In this document: positions 52,497 through 61,359 of the stretch, one piece after another
Layout of the letters: each line of letters starts with the position of its first letter
Numbering within the stretch: position 1 is the first letter of the stretch
Origin: Alistipes sp.
GTDB lineage: Bacteria; Bacteroidota; Bacteroidia; Bacteroidales; Rikenellaceae
Direction of reading: 5' to 3'
NCBI GenBank assembly: GCA_020026375.1
Contig: JAHHQN010000012.1
Location: 1-61,421, forward strand
Length of the DNA stretch: 61,421 nucleotides
The notes under the pieces: generated by a model
The model's database searches: none
What the model saw: only the letters and a program-made list of their open reading frames with translations
Told to the model about the DNA's origin: nothing
Program-made: the position numbers and the translations under genes

Positions 52497-53723
52497 CTAT
52501 TCGAAAGGCGGTATATCGTCCACCGTAATCTGGTACCACGGGTGAGAGGTCACCTGTATGTCCATCACGTCGATAGTGGTGTTGACGATGCAGCGCAGAC
52601 GGTAGGTGTAGTTGCGCAGCAGACCGTGATGACGCTTGCCCGGGAAGTAGATTTCGTCGTAGAGACGCGCCTTGGCTCGCTTGCGCACCAACTCGCCGTC
52701 GAGTGTGGTGAAATGGTACTCGACCACAATCTCCACATCGTCGGTAAGCGACACTCCGGCCCACTCGTAGCTGTAGATATAGTAACGCAGGGGGCAGGTC
52801 TGCATGTCAATACCCGACTCGTTCCAGGTGTAGCGGCACAGCATGTTGTGAGTGAAGCGCGACACGGCATCCATCGCCATCATGGGATACTCTCCGAGAT
52901 GGTAAGGCGGCTTGGACTCCGACAAATCCAACACACTGAAGAAGGGCAGCTGCTCCGAATTTTCATTTTCGACAAGCCATTCGGCGGTATGAACCACATT
53001 GTCGGGCAGGTTGTTGTCATTGCCCACGGTAGCGGTGTAGAAGAGATAGGTGTTCGCCCTGAGGTTGTTGAAGTAGATACGGTCAACTATCACACCCTTC
53101 GACTCGGGCAGGTTGCCCCACTCGAAATAGCACCACACACGACAGTAGACATGTTCGGCCGGTACCACAACCACCGCTCCGGCATCACTCTTGAGGTGGA
53201 GGTAACCCGTCATCAGCGGACAGTCGATGCTGCGCGAGAGGGCGGTGGCCGACTCGGTGTTCAAATCACCGTCGTGGACATAGTCCTTCCACGCCAGATA
53301 ACGCTCGTCATCGGTCTTCGAAGGGTCGTCGCAGATGCCGTTGAGATCGGTCTTCATCTTCGCCGTGGGGTTGGCGATGACGAAAATCTCGGTGTTGACA
53401 TCGAGATTCTTGTCGTTGACATCGGGCAGTTTGTAGGGGTCACCGCCCGTGTAATACTTATTGGCCGGAAGGGTCTTCAACTGATGAAGTACACACTTGC
53501 GGTTGTGGAACAGGGCGTACATGATTTCATGGACATCGCCCTCCTCGTAAACCAGACGCGCACGAGTCGGCGCATCGGCCTGCGGAGTTTCAGCAGGAAA
53601 CGACACATAGACTGCACGCGTGGAGGGCATGGTCTCCTCCTGCAACGGAAGCCCCTCGCCGCACGACGACAGCAGAACGGCCGCCATGGCTGCCAGACCA
53701 TATTTCAAATCAGCGAATCTCAT
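52497..53723 (-). CDS. FimB/Mfa2-like pilus accessory lipoprotein
   Basis: A 408-residue lipoprotein (AVLLSSCGEG, lipid Cys near 18) with the layout of type V pilus anchor or accessory subunits: an N-terminal sandwich beginning AVYVSFPAETPQADAPTRARLVYEE (shortened motif: APTRAR) and containing EIMYALFHNRKCVLHQ and TEIFVIANPTAKMK, then a second sandwich ending with TYRLRCIVNTTIDV. The VIANP-type motif recurs in all three accessory genes of this operon. I start it at 53723; the longer frame overlaps the upstream gene and adds no signal peptide. It is 40 bp before the tip gene. Confidence 0.82.
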   Translation of the reverse strand: MRFADLKYGLAAMAAVLLSSCGEGLPLQEETMPSTRAVYVSFPAETPQADAPTRARLVYEEGDVHEIMYALFHNRKCVLHQLKTLPANKYYTGGDPYKLPDVNDKNLDVNTEIFVIANPTAKMKTDLNGICDDPSKTDDERYLAWKDYVHDGDLNTESATALSRSIDCPLMTGYLHLKSDAGAVVVVPAEHVYCRVWCYFEWGNLPESKGVIVDRIYFNNLRANTYLFYTATVGNDNNLPDNVVHTAEWLVENENSEQLPFFSVLDLSESKPPYHLGEYPMMAMDAVSRFTHNMLCRYTWNESGIDMQTCPLRYYIYSYEWAGVSLTDDVEIVVEYHFTTLDGELVRKRAKARLYDEIYFPGKRHHGLLRNYTYRLRCIVNTTIDVMDIQVTSHPWYQITVDDIPPFE

Positions 53724-53731
53724 CACTATAA

Positions 53732-54925
53732 TTATTGGTTTACCGAGGGCAGAATCTCCTCGCCCCAGTCGGGATTGACATTGGAGGTATTCCACACCTT
53801 GAAATTGACATTCAGACCGAACTCCGAGATGGCCAGTCGCACACGGAGCTTATCATTGCGGCGCAGGAAGGGCAGCACCATCTCGCTCACACGGCCGTCG
53901 CTCAGATAGACCACCATACGCGTCTCGCGGTTACCCACCTCGTCGACCAGTCCCGACTGGGTGTCCTCGACCGAAGTACGCTTGCCATAGGAGTTCTGCG
54001 AGAGGTAGAACTCCGTCACGGGTGACAGCTCGGCCACATCGCCGGCCGGCTGGGTCAGTTTCACGGGGCTTTTGAGCAGTTTGAAGGGCGTGGTCAGCAC
54101 CTTGGTCTCGCGCTCGGCCATCTTCTCCAACTCCATCACCTTCATGGGGTTCCACACGGCATTGGGGCCGTCGACAATCCAGAAATCGTCTCTTCCGCTC
54201 CAGTAAGGCAGGGCATAACCCTCACCGCCGTAGTTGAAAATCTCCAACTGTTCTATCGACACTCCGCTGCCCACGGTATAGCCCTTGAGGTAGGCCTCAA
54301 CGGAAATCTTGCCGAACGAGCGGAACAGCGGAATACTCTTTATGGCCGTCGGATCGGTCGCATTGTCGGGGAACAGTGCCACATGGTACGAATCGGCGAT
54401 TTTACGGACATGTGCCTCGAAGGCATTGGCCATCGGGAAATGAGGTTTTCCCTGCGGTCCCGGTATTCCGTCAATCGTCTGAGGTATTTCCTCAACGGTG
54501 AAGGCCGGACGGTACATAAAGAGCGACAGGCTGCGGAGAAACTCCTCGGTGACCTTATGTTTCAGCTCCGTGCGGATATACTCGGGAGGATTGGCAAACA
54601 CATAGAAGCGTTTGATGCCCTCACGGCGGATACCCATCTTGAGGGAATAGGCCGCGTTGGCACCCACACCCTTGTTGATGTTCTCCTCGGCGTAGGTATC
54701 GGGCGAGGTGATATAGGTGTCGTCGAAGGCATAGATGTAGAGCGAATGGATTTTCTGCTCCTTGCCCGCCTGCGAGCCATCGCCGCGTGTGGTCACGGCC
54801 AGCTCCATCTCATAGGGCTTGCCGTCGGGGGCAACCGTATCGTCGCCCCCCTCACTGCACGATACCGCACAGAGAAGTCCCGTCAGAATCACCCCGAACA
54901 GGGATTTGAATGTAGAGGTTCTCAT
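53732..54925 (-). CDS. Type V pilus accessory lipoprotein (Mfa-like)
   Basis: A 397-residue lipoprotein (LTGLLCAVSC, lipid Cys near 23). The first sandwich has ELAVTTRGDGSQ, with an Arg that could be a processing site, IHSLYIYAFDD and RFYVFANPPEYI; the second spans about 190-395 (FGKISVEAYLKGY, RETRMVVYLSDG). Only a TTG lies three codons upstream, so the ATG at 54925 is the proper start. It begins 16 bp after the preceding FimB-like gene and ends 8 bp before the next, consistent with translational coupling. Its role in assembly (anchor, tip adaptor or minor shaft subunit) is open. Confidence 0.8.
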   Translation of the reverse strand: MRTSTFKSLFGVILTGLLCAVSCSEGGDDTVAPDGKPYEMELAVTTRGDGSQAGKEQKIHSLYIYAFDDTYITSPDTYAEENINKGVGANAAYSLKMGIRREGIKRFYVFANPPEYIRTELKHKVTEEFLRSLSLFMYRPAFTVEEIPQTIDGIPGPQGKPHFPMANAFEAHVRKIADSYHVALFPDNATDPTAIKSIPLFRSFGKISVEAYLKGYTVGSGVSIEQLEIFNYGGEGYALPYWSGRDDFWIVDGPNAVWNPMKVMELEKMAERETKVLTTPFKLLKSPVKLTQPAGDVAELSPVTEFYLSQNSYGKRTSVEDTQSGLVDEVGNRETRMVVYLSDGRVSEMVLPFLRRNDKLRVRLAISEFGLNVNFKVWNTSNVNPDWGEEILPSVNQ

Positions 54926-54941
54926 GTCCGACAATTATTTT

Positions 54942-55904
54942 TTACAAATCGCCCTCCTGGGGTCGGATAATCCAATCGTTGATCTGCACCTGCACCACCA
55001 TGTAGTTGCCCATGGCGTCCTTGCTCAGGAAGAATATCATCGCATACTCGTCCTGACGGTCGAGGTACTCCTGTGCCGGCATGTTGTGGCCCTCCATCTT
55101 GGTGAGCAGCAGGTAGTGAATCAGGTCGATGTCGATGAGCTTGTGGCCCAGATGATCAACCGCCTGAAGGCGCATCGGCTCATTCTCCATCAGACGCAGG
55201 GTGTTCATCTCGGCCACCACGGCCGCCACACTGCTCTGCTCGCCCATGTCGGCATCGGCCTGGAAATAGGGCTTGTAGGCAATGGTCTGATCGGCGAGCA
55301 GCGAGTTGTCGTGAGCGAGAAATCCGTTGGCACCGCTGACGGTGAAGTCCACGGCCTTGCTCTCGAGACCCATGCCGGCCTCGCCCTGCACCACGATACG
55401 CAGTTTGTTGGTGTCCTTGGTCATGTCGAGCACCGTGGTATGACTCTCGGTCTCCACAATCTCCACATCGGCCGCGGCATGCCACAGGGCATTCAGCTCG
55501 CGACGCTGTGTGGCGTCGGCCTCGCGTTTCATCTTCACGGTCAGCTCTTCGAGCGTGGTCTTGCCCACCTCCGGTCGGGGGAAGAGGTACGACTCGTCGA
55601 AGAGTCCGGCCCACGCCACCACATGGTATTTGCCAGCCGGAAGGTCCAGCTCGAGGGTGTAGCCCTGGGGGAACTTCTCACGCTCGTCGGTCAGACGGGT
55701 GACAAAACGCTCGTCGCGGTCGAAGACAAACACATCGAGACGCTTGACCTCCACACCGAAAGCATCGACATGCTTCATGTTCATGGTGTAGGTGAAGCGG
55801 AGGTAGTTGCCGCAAGGCTCCAAATCCTCGGTAATGGTACTGCACGACACCAACGACAGCAGCATCGCTGCCAAAATCGCAAACCAATATCTCTTTCTTA
55901 TCAT
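54942..55904 (-). CDS. FimB/Mfa2-family pilus anchor lipoprotein
   Basis: A 320-residue lipoprotein with a clear lipobox (LLSLVSCSTI, Cys near 21) and the FimB/Mfa2 plan: CGNYLRFTYTMNMKHVDAFG opens the first sandwich, RLDVFVFDRDERFV and GKYHVVAWAG follow, and the second ends NYMVVQVQINDWII, a closing strand typical of these anchors. It would hold the pilus shaft to the outer membrane and limit its length. I start it at 55904, 10 bp after the preceding stop codon. An ATG at 55925 would overlap that gene by 11 bp and lengthen the signal peptide by seven residues. Confidence 0.85.
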   Translation of the reverse strand: MIRKRYWFAILAAMLLSLVSCSTITEDLEPCGNYLRFTYTMNMKHVDAFGVEVKRLDVFVFDRDERFVTRLTDEREKFPQGYTLELDLPAGKYHVVAWAGLFDESYLFPRPEVGKTTLEELTVKMKREADATQRRELNALWHAAADVEIVETESHTTVLDMTKDTNKLRIVVQGEAGMGLESKAVDFTVSGANGFLAHDNSLLADQTIAYKPYFQADADMGEQSSVAAVVAEMNTLRLMENEPMRLQAVDHLGHKLIDIDLIHYLLLTKMEGHNMPAQEYLDRQDEYAMIFFLSKDAMGNYMVVQVQINDWIIRPQEGDL

Positions 55905-55914
55905 GGTTGTTACA

Positions 55915-57453
55915 CTAAATTTCATGTTCGAATATTCGTTCTACCCAGGCACTCACCTCGAAACGCACATCGAGTTCCAGACCCGGCTCGTCGGGGGTCT
56001 CGCCCTTCGGCACCCACGGATTGTCGGGGTCAATCGGCTCCTTGGGCAGCCCCAGCGTGCCGATGGTGTTGACCGTCAACCGATAGACGTTATTACGCAC
56101 GGTGGCAAACTCCATGATGCCCATCTCATGCTTGTTATTATTGTTGTTGTGGCGGTTCCAATAGGTGTACCACACGGGGAACCTGCCGTCGCCGGAGCCT
56201 CTGAACCGCTTGACCCCCTTATGGGCCAGCAGCGCATCAGTGGCCTTGTCGACCGTCACCGGCAACGCAATACCTTCATTGCGGAGGAGGTAATCGCGCA
56301 ACTTGTTGTAGTCGGTAAACATATACTTGTTGTCATCGTCGTGCTGGAAGAAGTAAACCTCATTGCCCGACACCTTCATCAGGAAGAAATGACCCTTGAA
56401 AACCACGCCTGTGGAGAGTTTGTTCACCTGCTTGTTCTCGCCCGGAATGGTATTCTCGGTGGCGTAGCACATTCGTCGGTATTCGCCGTCGGGCAGCAGT
56501 GCCGTCGGCAGCGGATAATACTTCAACGGAGCATCGCTCTCCGAACCGAAAAAGAACAAATCGCCGAGTCGGTCGTTGCCGAGCATGCCGGCATAGATGA
56601 GTTTCTTGATGTTCCAATCCGAGTCAGCGACATAGTTGCTACCGGTCTCATGCTCGTGAGGAGCTATTGTATAACCCGTCTCGTCGGGTGAAATCTGCTT
56701 TAACAGATGAAAATTGTTGCTGACATTCATCAATGCCATGTCGGTAAGATGGATATCGACAGGTTGGGCCGTGACACCGTTCAACATGACTTTCGTGGTG
56801 TAGACATTGTTTTGATTCAACGGCCGATAATCGAAACGCGAGCATACACGCTGCACGTTTATGGTTACAGTATTGTCCTTTCCGGCTACAAGTTCCACAT
56901 CATGCTCATCGATTGTGTTGAGGAAAGCGTTGGTCATCATAAACGCGTTTTCGCGCCACAATGACTCCACCTGCGAGTAGTCACGTTTTTTGAAGGATAA
57001 TGACTGCATTACAAATTTTGACCAGTCGGTGTCGGGTTTCGTATTGATGAGTGTTTCGTCCTGAGGCGGATTGGCGATGACGAACACACGGTAGAATCCC
57101 GGAGCGACCTTGATTTTACCCATCCACTGGGTATCGTTGCCTACCATCTGCAAATCTGTAAGTCGGTGCACACTGTGAACGGTAAGCGGTGTTGTCGAAC
57201 CGTTGGCCATCTTTCCCAAGACAACCAAAGCCGATGAAACACGATTTTCGGCAGTGATACTCGTATCAGGTCTCCCTTTTTCCGAAGCACGCGACACCGT
57301 CTCGGTCGGCAACTGGAAGATCACCGTGAGATTGGCATTGCGGAGAGTCTCCGGTCTCTGCTCCTGTCCGTCGGAAACGGCAGACAACTTCTCGTCGGAA
57401 CAAGAAGCGGCCAGACAACAGGCTGCAAAGAGCATATAGAAAAATCTCGACAT
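55915..57453 (-). CDS. Mfa1-family fimbrillin, second subunit
   Basis: A 512-residue fimbrillin-like lipoprotein (ACCLAASCSD, lipid Cys 18). The Arg in TVSRASEKG (about 55) matches the place where type V pilins are cut by a trypsin-like protease so that a donor strand can be accepted. The C-terminal segment GIMEFATVRNNVYRLTVNTI, then GLPKEP and a short DPDNP linker, closely resembles the major fimbrillin upstream. It differs in length and in an Asn-rich stretch (RHNNNNNKHE). It starts 92 bp after the major fimbrillin gene, with a terminator between them. It may be a minor or alternative shaft subunit. Confidence 0.85.
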   Translation of the reverse strand: MSRFFYMLFAACCLAASCSDEKLSAVSDGQEQRPETLRNANLTVIFQLPTETVSRASEKGRPDTSITAENRVSSALVVLGKMANGSTTPLTVHSVHRLTDLQMVGNDTQWMGKIKVAPGFYRVFVIANPPQDETLINTKPDTDWSKFVMQSLSFKKRDYSQVESLWRENAFMMTNAFLNTIDEHDVELVAGKDNTVTINVQRVCSRFDYRPLNQNNVYTTKVMLNGVTAQPVDIHLTDMALMNVSNNFHLLKQISPDETGYTIAPHEHETGSNYVADSDWNIKKLIYAGMLGNDRLGDLFFFGSESDAPLKYYPLPTALLPDGEYRRMCYATENTIPGENKQVNKLSTGVVFKGHFFLMKVSGNEVYFFQHDDDNKYMFTDYNKLRDYLLRNEGIALPVTVDKATDALLAHKGVKRFRGSGDGRFPVWYTYWNRHNNNNNKHEMGIMEFATVRNNVYRLTVNTIGTLGLPKEPIDPDNPWVPKGETPDEPGLELDVRFEVSAWVERIFEHEI

Positions 57454-57474
57454 ACAGTAGTGAAAAAAATTGAT

Positions 57475-57521
57475 AAAAAAAAGTCAAGCGGCAAGTTGCA
57501 AGCGCGCGGCCCGCAACTTGC
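57475..57521 (-). terminator. Internal terminator after the major fimbrillin
   Basis: A 9-bp stem (57491-57499 with 57513-57521) with a GC-rich loop, followed on the minus strand by a T run (57475-57482) after a short spacer. It lies between the major fimbrillin gene and the rest of the operon and should lower expression of the minor subunits. Confidence 0.7.
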
Positions 57522-57545
57522 TGCTCAACTATTGGAATAAATGGA

Positions 57546-59078
57546 TTAGAACTCGATACCGTTATCGCGGACAGTCCAGGGAAGAACCTTAACGACTACC
57601 TCCAGCATACCCTCCTTCTCATCGGGAGTCTCGGGATCGGGATTAACAGGCTCGGGAAGACCGATACCCATTACCTTGTCAACATGCATGGTGTAGAAGT
57701 TGTTACGAACCACTGCGAACTCCATAATACCGGAAACCTTGCCGTCAAAATTGTTCTTGTGACGAATCCAGTAAGGATAGTAGCAGATACCCTCGTTGTA
57801 CTTGATTACGCCAATCTTTGCGAACTCTTCGGCAGGAGTTAACTTGTCAGTCATGGGTTTATTCTGACTATCGGTCAAGTTAATTTCCCCCTTGCCTGCC
57901 AAAGCCTTCAATTCATCGAAGGTCAACACTTCTCCTCTAAATTTATAGAGGTTGGTACCAGCATCAACACCATTCTTGGTATATTTTGCCTTGTAGTAGA
58001 GACCGGTGGTAAACGCGTTCTTCTGCTCGTCCTTAGTCATGGTATTCTCCACGGTGAACATATCTACATTTGCAGATGCAATTTCCTTCCAATCGATATA
58101 ATCCTCACCTTGCTCTTTCTTTGCAGAGAAGTCCTTTGCATAGAAATCATCGGTCTTTGCAGCAGTATCACCAGAAGCAGCCTGGTCGCTAAAGTTGGGG
58201 TCAACAATATAATCGTTCAAAGGCTCACCACTGGGACGTACCTTCTTTACGGGGAAGAACTTCGAGTTACCGTTCACCAATGCAACAGCAACGAAATTTA
58301 CCTTGTCATTAGAATTCTCAACAGTGATATCCTTCGAAGTGGTCTGATCCTGCAGCTTGGCTACAATACGCTCTACGGGAACAACAACAGTGGTGGGAGT
58401 CACCATGTTACCCTGAACATTGACAGCGACAGTACCGTCAGCATAGAATTCAGCACCATTGGCACCCTTCATCTTAACGCTACCATCTTTGTCAGCACCA
58501 GCTTCATTCTGAGTCTGAATATCACACGCATTGGTCATCAGGAAATTATTGTCGGCTGCAAATTTCTCAATGTCAGCGCGGGTCTTCTTCATTGCAGTAT
58601 GCAACTCCTCAACCTTTGTAAAGCCGGCAAATGCCTGGCTATGATCACCATTTACAACAACGAATACCTTCTTCTCACCCTTCAAAACCTCCATAGGCTT
58701 GGTGGTATAGTAAGCGACCTTAACAGTCTCCGAAGTGTTGGGCTTGCCGGGAGTCAACTCAGAAGCCAAGAAGTGGAACTTCTTAACCATTGTAGCAGCT
58801 TCAGCACCAACTGCAGGGAACTGTGAACCGTCAGCATTCCATACATAAACTGTAAGGTCTGAAACTCTCTGTTCAGTCATCTCACCGGGCTTTGTCTCGC
58901 TGCCACCATCGATGGCACGACTTGCAGGAGCAGAAGGAAGAGCAATAGACAGTGTCAAAGTTCCTTTGTCCTTTGCAGGAACATTGTTGCCGTTACCCTC
59001 GGACATCACATCGTCCGAGCCACAGGATACCATGGCAGCGGCCATAGCACCCATGAACATAAAATGTTTGAATTGCAT
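57546..59078 (-). CDS. Mfa1-family major fimbrillin
   Basis: A 510-residue pilin precursor, a lipoprotein in transit (AAAMVSCGSD, lipid Cys 19). The likely cleavage Arg is in PASRAIDGG (54). VSDLTVYVWNADGSQF and KKVFVVVNGDHSQAF mark the first sandwich, and SGIMEFAVVRNNFYTMHVD the C-terminal donor region (followed by GLPEPVNPDPETPDEKEG and a final strand). In Porphyromonas type V pili the precursor is lipidated, exported, cut after Arg and polymerised by strand exchange; here that is inferred. Base use is visibly richer in A and T than in neighbouring genes, as is common for surface antigens under diversifying pressure. A terminator follows it. Confidence 0.88.
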   Translation of the reverse strand: MQFKHFMFMGAMAAAMVSCGSDDVMSEGNGNNVPAKDKGTLTLSIALPSAPASRAIDGGSETKPGEMTEQRVSDLTVYVWNADGSQFPAVGAEAATMVKKFHFLASELTPGKPNTSETVKVAYYTTKPMEVLKGEKKVFVVVNGDHSQAFAGFTKVEELHTAMKKTRADIEKFAADNNFLMTNACDIQTQNEAGADKDGSVKMKGANGAEFYADGTVAVNVQGNMVTPTTVVVPVERIVAKLQDQTTSKDITVENSNDKVNFVAVALVNGNSKFFPVKKVRPSGEPLNDYIVDPNFSDQAASGDTAAKTDDFYAKDFSAKKEQGEDYIDWKEIASANVDMFTVENTMTKDEQKNAFTTGLYYKAKYTKNGVDAGTNLYKFRGEVLTFDELKALAGKGEINLTDSQNKPMTDKLTPAEEFAKIGVIKYNEGICYYPYWIRHKNNFDGKVSGIMEFAVVRNNFYTMHVDKVMGIGLPEPVNPDPETPDEKEGMLEVVVKVLPWTVRDNGIEF

Positions 59079-59113
59079 AAAACTAAAATTGAAATAATAA
59101 TATTGTGTATTGA

Positions 59114-60565
59114 TTACATGTTCTCTTCAATCAGGCGCACATTCTCGCGCTTGGCGTGCAGCTGTTCGAGGTTGGCGGCCGCCTGTGCCACTCCCTGCTC
59201 GTGCGCACGGCGGAGCAGGCTCTCTGCTGCGTCGTAGTCACCGGTCAGCAGCGCCAGCACACCGCGTGCATGCACCGCCTCGGGTGTGTCGCCGCTACGC
59301 TTGAGATAGTTCGCCGCCGCCGTGTAGTCACGCTCCGTGAGGGCGATGTTGGCGGCATTGAGGTTGGCCGTGGCATCGTCGGGGAACAGACGCACCGCAA
59401 TGTCGAATACCTCGCTGAACTCCTCGCTGCCCGGCTCATAGGTCTGGGCGATGAGGAACATCTCATTGAGACTCAGCAGACGGGGATTGGTCTTCAACAG
59501 ACGCTTGCCCTCCTCGACACTGAACGGACGCACGACATACTCCACCGTATAGTCGGAGTGGCGCAGTGTGGGATACACCTCACGGAGCAGGAACTCATAG
59601 CTCTTGCGGCCGTCGACCTGCTGCAGCAGCCAGTTCTTGCGGTCCTCCTCCTCGTCCTTGTCGATGATGCGGAGCAGCTCGGCACGGCGGGGCATCTCCG
59701 ACGACTCGACATAGCGGCGCAGACCGGCCCAGTCTTCGGGCGTCGACTCCACGGTGAAGATATCCTCCGGGAAGCCGTAGAGCTGCGCCACATAGTTCTC
59801 CAGCGCCTCGGCACGACCCTGTGCCAGACGGCGGTTGTTGGCGAAGCTGCCCTCGGGCGAAGCGTAGCCGTGGATACGGATATAGGTGATGCGGGTGTTG
59901 GTGTCGTTCTTCACCTTGTCGATGGTGGCGATGATTTTTGCCAGCTCCTCACTGTTGCGGCGGTAAGATGGATTGATGACCGTCTCGTTGACCGGGAAGT
60001 CGAGATAGGCACTGCCCGACTCGGCGCGCTGTTTCACCGCCTCGGCGCGCGGCTTCACAAAAGCCATCAGCGGCTTCACCTCATAGACGGGGATATCGAA
60101 CATCAGCTTGCGCAGCGGCGTCTGCTCCTGTGAGCGCACATCGCCGCCACAGCCGCATAGGTCCTGTGCCAGAGAGAGCTGCGCGCCCTCCATCCAGGGG
60201 CGGAAATCGGTGGACATCTGACAGAACAGCGGTTCGTTCTGCTTGCGGCGGTTGATCAGACGCGAGTCGTCGCCGTGACGCTCGGCCAGAATCATCTGAC
60301 GGCGGCCGCCCACCAGTATCGGTTCAAAGGCGTAGACATTGTCGCCGTTGGTCAGCACGGGAGTGAAACGCATGGCCTTGTAGGTCTGGGGCTTCACCTC
60401 GTCGAGATTGAGATAGAAGCTCACCTCCAGACGCTTGTTCTCCTTGACGACCGACAACTCCTCCACCGAGGCACGACCCATATTCTTGTTCTTCTTTGCT
60501 GCCTGTGCAGACACAGCAGGGGCAAGAAGTGCCACTACGAGGCACCACTTAATAATGCTCATCAT
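59114..60565 (-). CDS. DUF3868/OmpA-like protein of the pilus operon
   Basis: A 483-residue exported protein (signal peptide about 1-22). An N-terminal beta domain (DUF3868-like, about 30-180) contains KRLEVSFYLNLDEVKPQ and GGRRQMILAERHG. The middle is OmpA-like (about 185-335), with RIHGYASPEGSFANNRRLAQ, the peptidoglycan-binding type of motif. The C-terminal ~80 residues form TPR-like helices (YTAAANYLKRSG, YDAAESLLRRAHEQG). I have seen DUF3575/DUF3868 pairs at the head of Bacteroidales pilus operons. It probably helps anchor or assemble the machinery in the periplasm. It lies 37 bp after the DUF3575 gene and 35 bp before the fimbrillin. Confidence 0.85.
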   Translation of the reverse strand: MMSIIKWCLVVALLAPAVSAQAAKKNKNMGRASVEELSVVKENKRLEVSFYLNLDEVKPQTYKAMRFTPVLTNGDNVYAFEPILVGGRRQMILAERHGDDSRLINRRKQNEPLFCQMSTDFRPWMEGAQLSLAQDLCGCGGDVRSQEQTPLRKLMFDIPVYEVKPLMAFVKPRAEAVKQRAESGSAYLDFPVNETVINPSYRRNSEELAKIIATIDKVKNDTNTRITYIRIHGYASPEGSFANNRRLAQGRAEALENYVAQLYGFPEDIFTVESTPEDWAGLRRYVESSEMPRRAELLRIIDKDEEEDRKNWLLQQVDGRKSYEFLLREVYPTLRHSDYTVEYVVRPFSVEEGKRLLKTNPRLLSLNEMFLIAQTYEPGSEEFSEVFDIAVRLFPDDATANLNAANIALTERDYTAAANYLKRSGDTPEAVHARGVLALLTGDYDAAESLLRRAHEQGVAQAAANLEQLHAKRENVRLIEENM

Positions 60566-60602
60566 GTTTGTTGAATTAGAAACGGAAAAAATTTAAGGAC
60601 GA

Positions 60603-61172
60603 CTAAAAAACGTAAGCGATACAGAACGCCAACTTGGTGATACCAAAGTAGTTGTCCTTGCCGGAAGAGATGCGCTTGCCACACGAAGCGCAGGGGTATT
60701 TGTCGTAGATGACACGCGCGTAGCCCACACCGAGCGCACCTTCGAGATTCCAGTGCTTGCCCAGCGGCAACGCATAACCGTAGGTGAGACCTGCGCCGTA
60801 CAAATCGCCCTCATAGCGATTGTCGCGCAACTCCTTCCACAGGCCGAAAGGCATCTTCACCTTGGCCAGATTGAACTTGCTCCAATGGGCATGCAGACCG
60901 AAATAGTGGCCGTTCATCGACTCGCAGAGCCAATAACGGAACTCCGGCTGCACCAGTATATGGCGCCATTTGCGACCGCCGGAGAAATCCCACGCATTGT
61001 AGTTTCCCGCCACTTCGAAGCTCCATTTCTTCGACAACGAAAATTCAAGCCCCGCATTTATGGAGGCTGTCGCGTCGTAAATCAAGTTGGTCTTCACGGC
61101 AACATGTTGTGCCCGGGCCGAGAAACACACCGAAAACAGAGTGAACATCAAGAAGAAAAATCCTCTCATCAT
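60603..61172 (-). CDS. DUF3575 outer-membrane protein
   Basis: A 189-residue barrel-like protein with a signal peptide (about 1-21, ending SARAQ). VAVKTNLIYDATASINAG is the DUF3575 opening. Further amphipathic strands (EFRYWLCESMNGHYFGL, GAGLTYGYALPLG) lead to a final aromatic strand FCIAYVF. It is the first gene of the pilus operon. It could help export or orient the pilus at the outer membrane, but no function is established to my knowledge. The start may be the first or second Met (61172 or 61169). Confidence 0.85.
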   Translation of the reverse strand: MMRGFFFLMFTLFSVCFSARAQHVAVKTNLIYDATASINAGLEFSLSKKWSFEVAGNYNAWDFSGGRKWRHILVQPEFRYWLCESMNGHYFGLHAHWSKFNLAKVKMPFGLWKELRDNRYEGDLYGAGLTYGYALPLGKHWNLEGALGVGYARVIYDKYPCASCGKRISSGKDNYFGITKLAFCIAYVF

Positions 61173-61289
61173 TTTGTCTCGTAAAAAAATATAAAAATAA
61201 AGCGCTGTAAATATTCCTAAAAAATTTATTTTGCTTGCATTAACCCGTAATGCTCAAATAGTCTTATCTTTTCATTCGGATTGGGACTG
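61173..61289. other. Leader region of the pilus operon
   Basis: About 115 bp between the predicted promoter and the DUF3575 start codon. It is AT-rich, with no frame of interest. No clear riboswitch or hairpin structure was recognised. Confidence 0.5.
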
Positions 61290-61322
61290 CAAAGGTATGT
61301 AAAAAATGCCTACCGTTCCAAA
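61290..61322 (-). promoter_or_regulatory. Promoter of the pilus operon
   Basis: Minus strand TTTG (61319-61322), 21-bp spacer, TACCTTTG (61290-61297). Both boxes are perfect matches, the best promoter in the window. The predicted start is about 110 bp before the DUF3575 ATG. The tandem repeat at 61360 onward lies 37 bp upstream of the -33 box. Confidence 0.75.
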
Positions 61323-61359
61323 TATTTCGGCAACAATTATTAAGTAGCTATTAAGAGAT

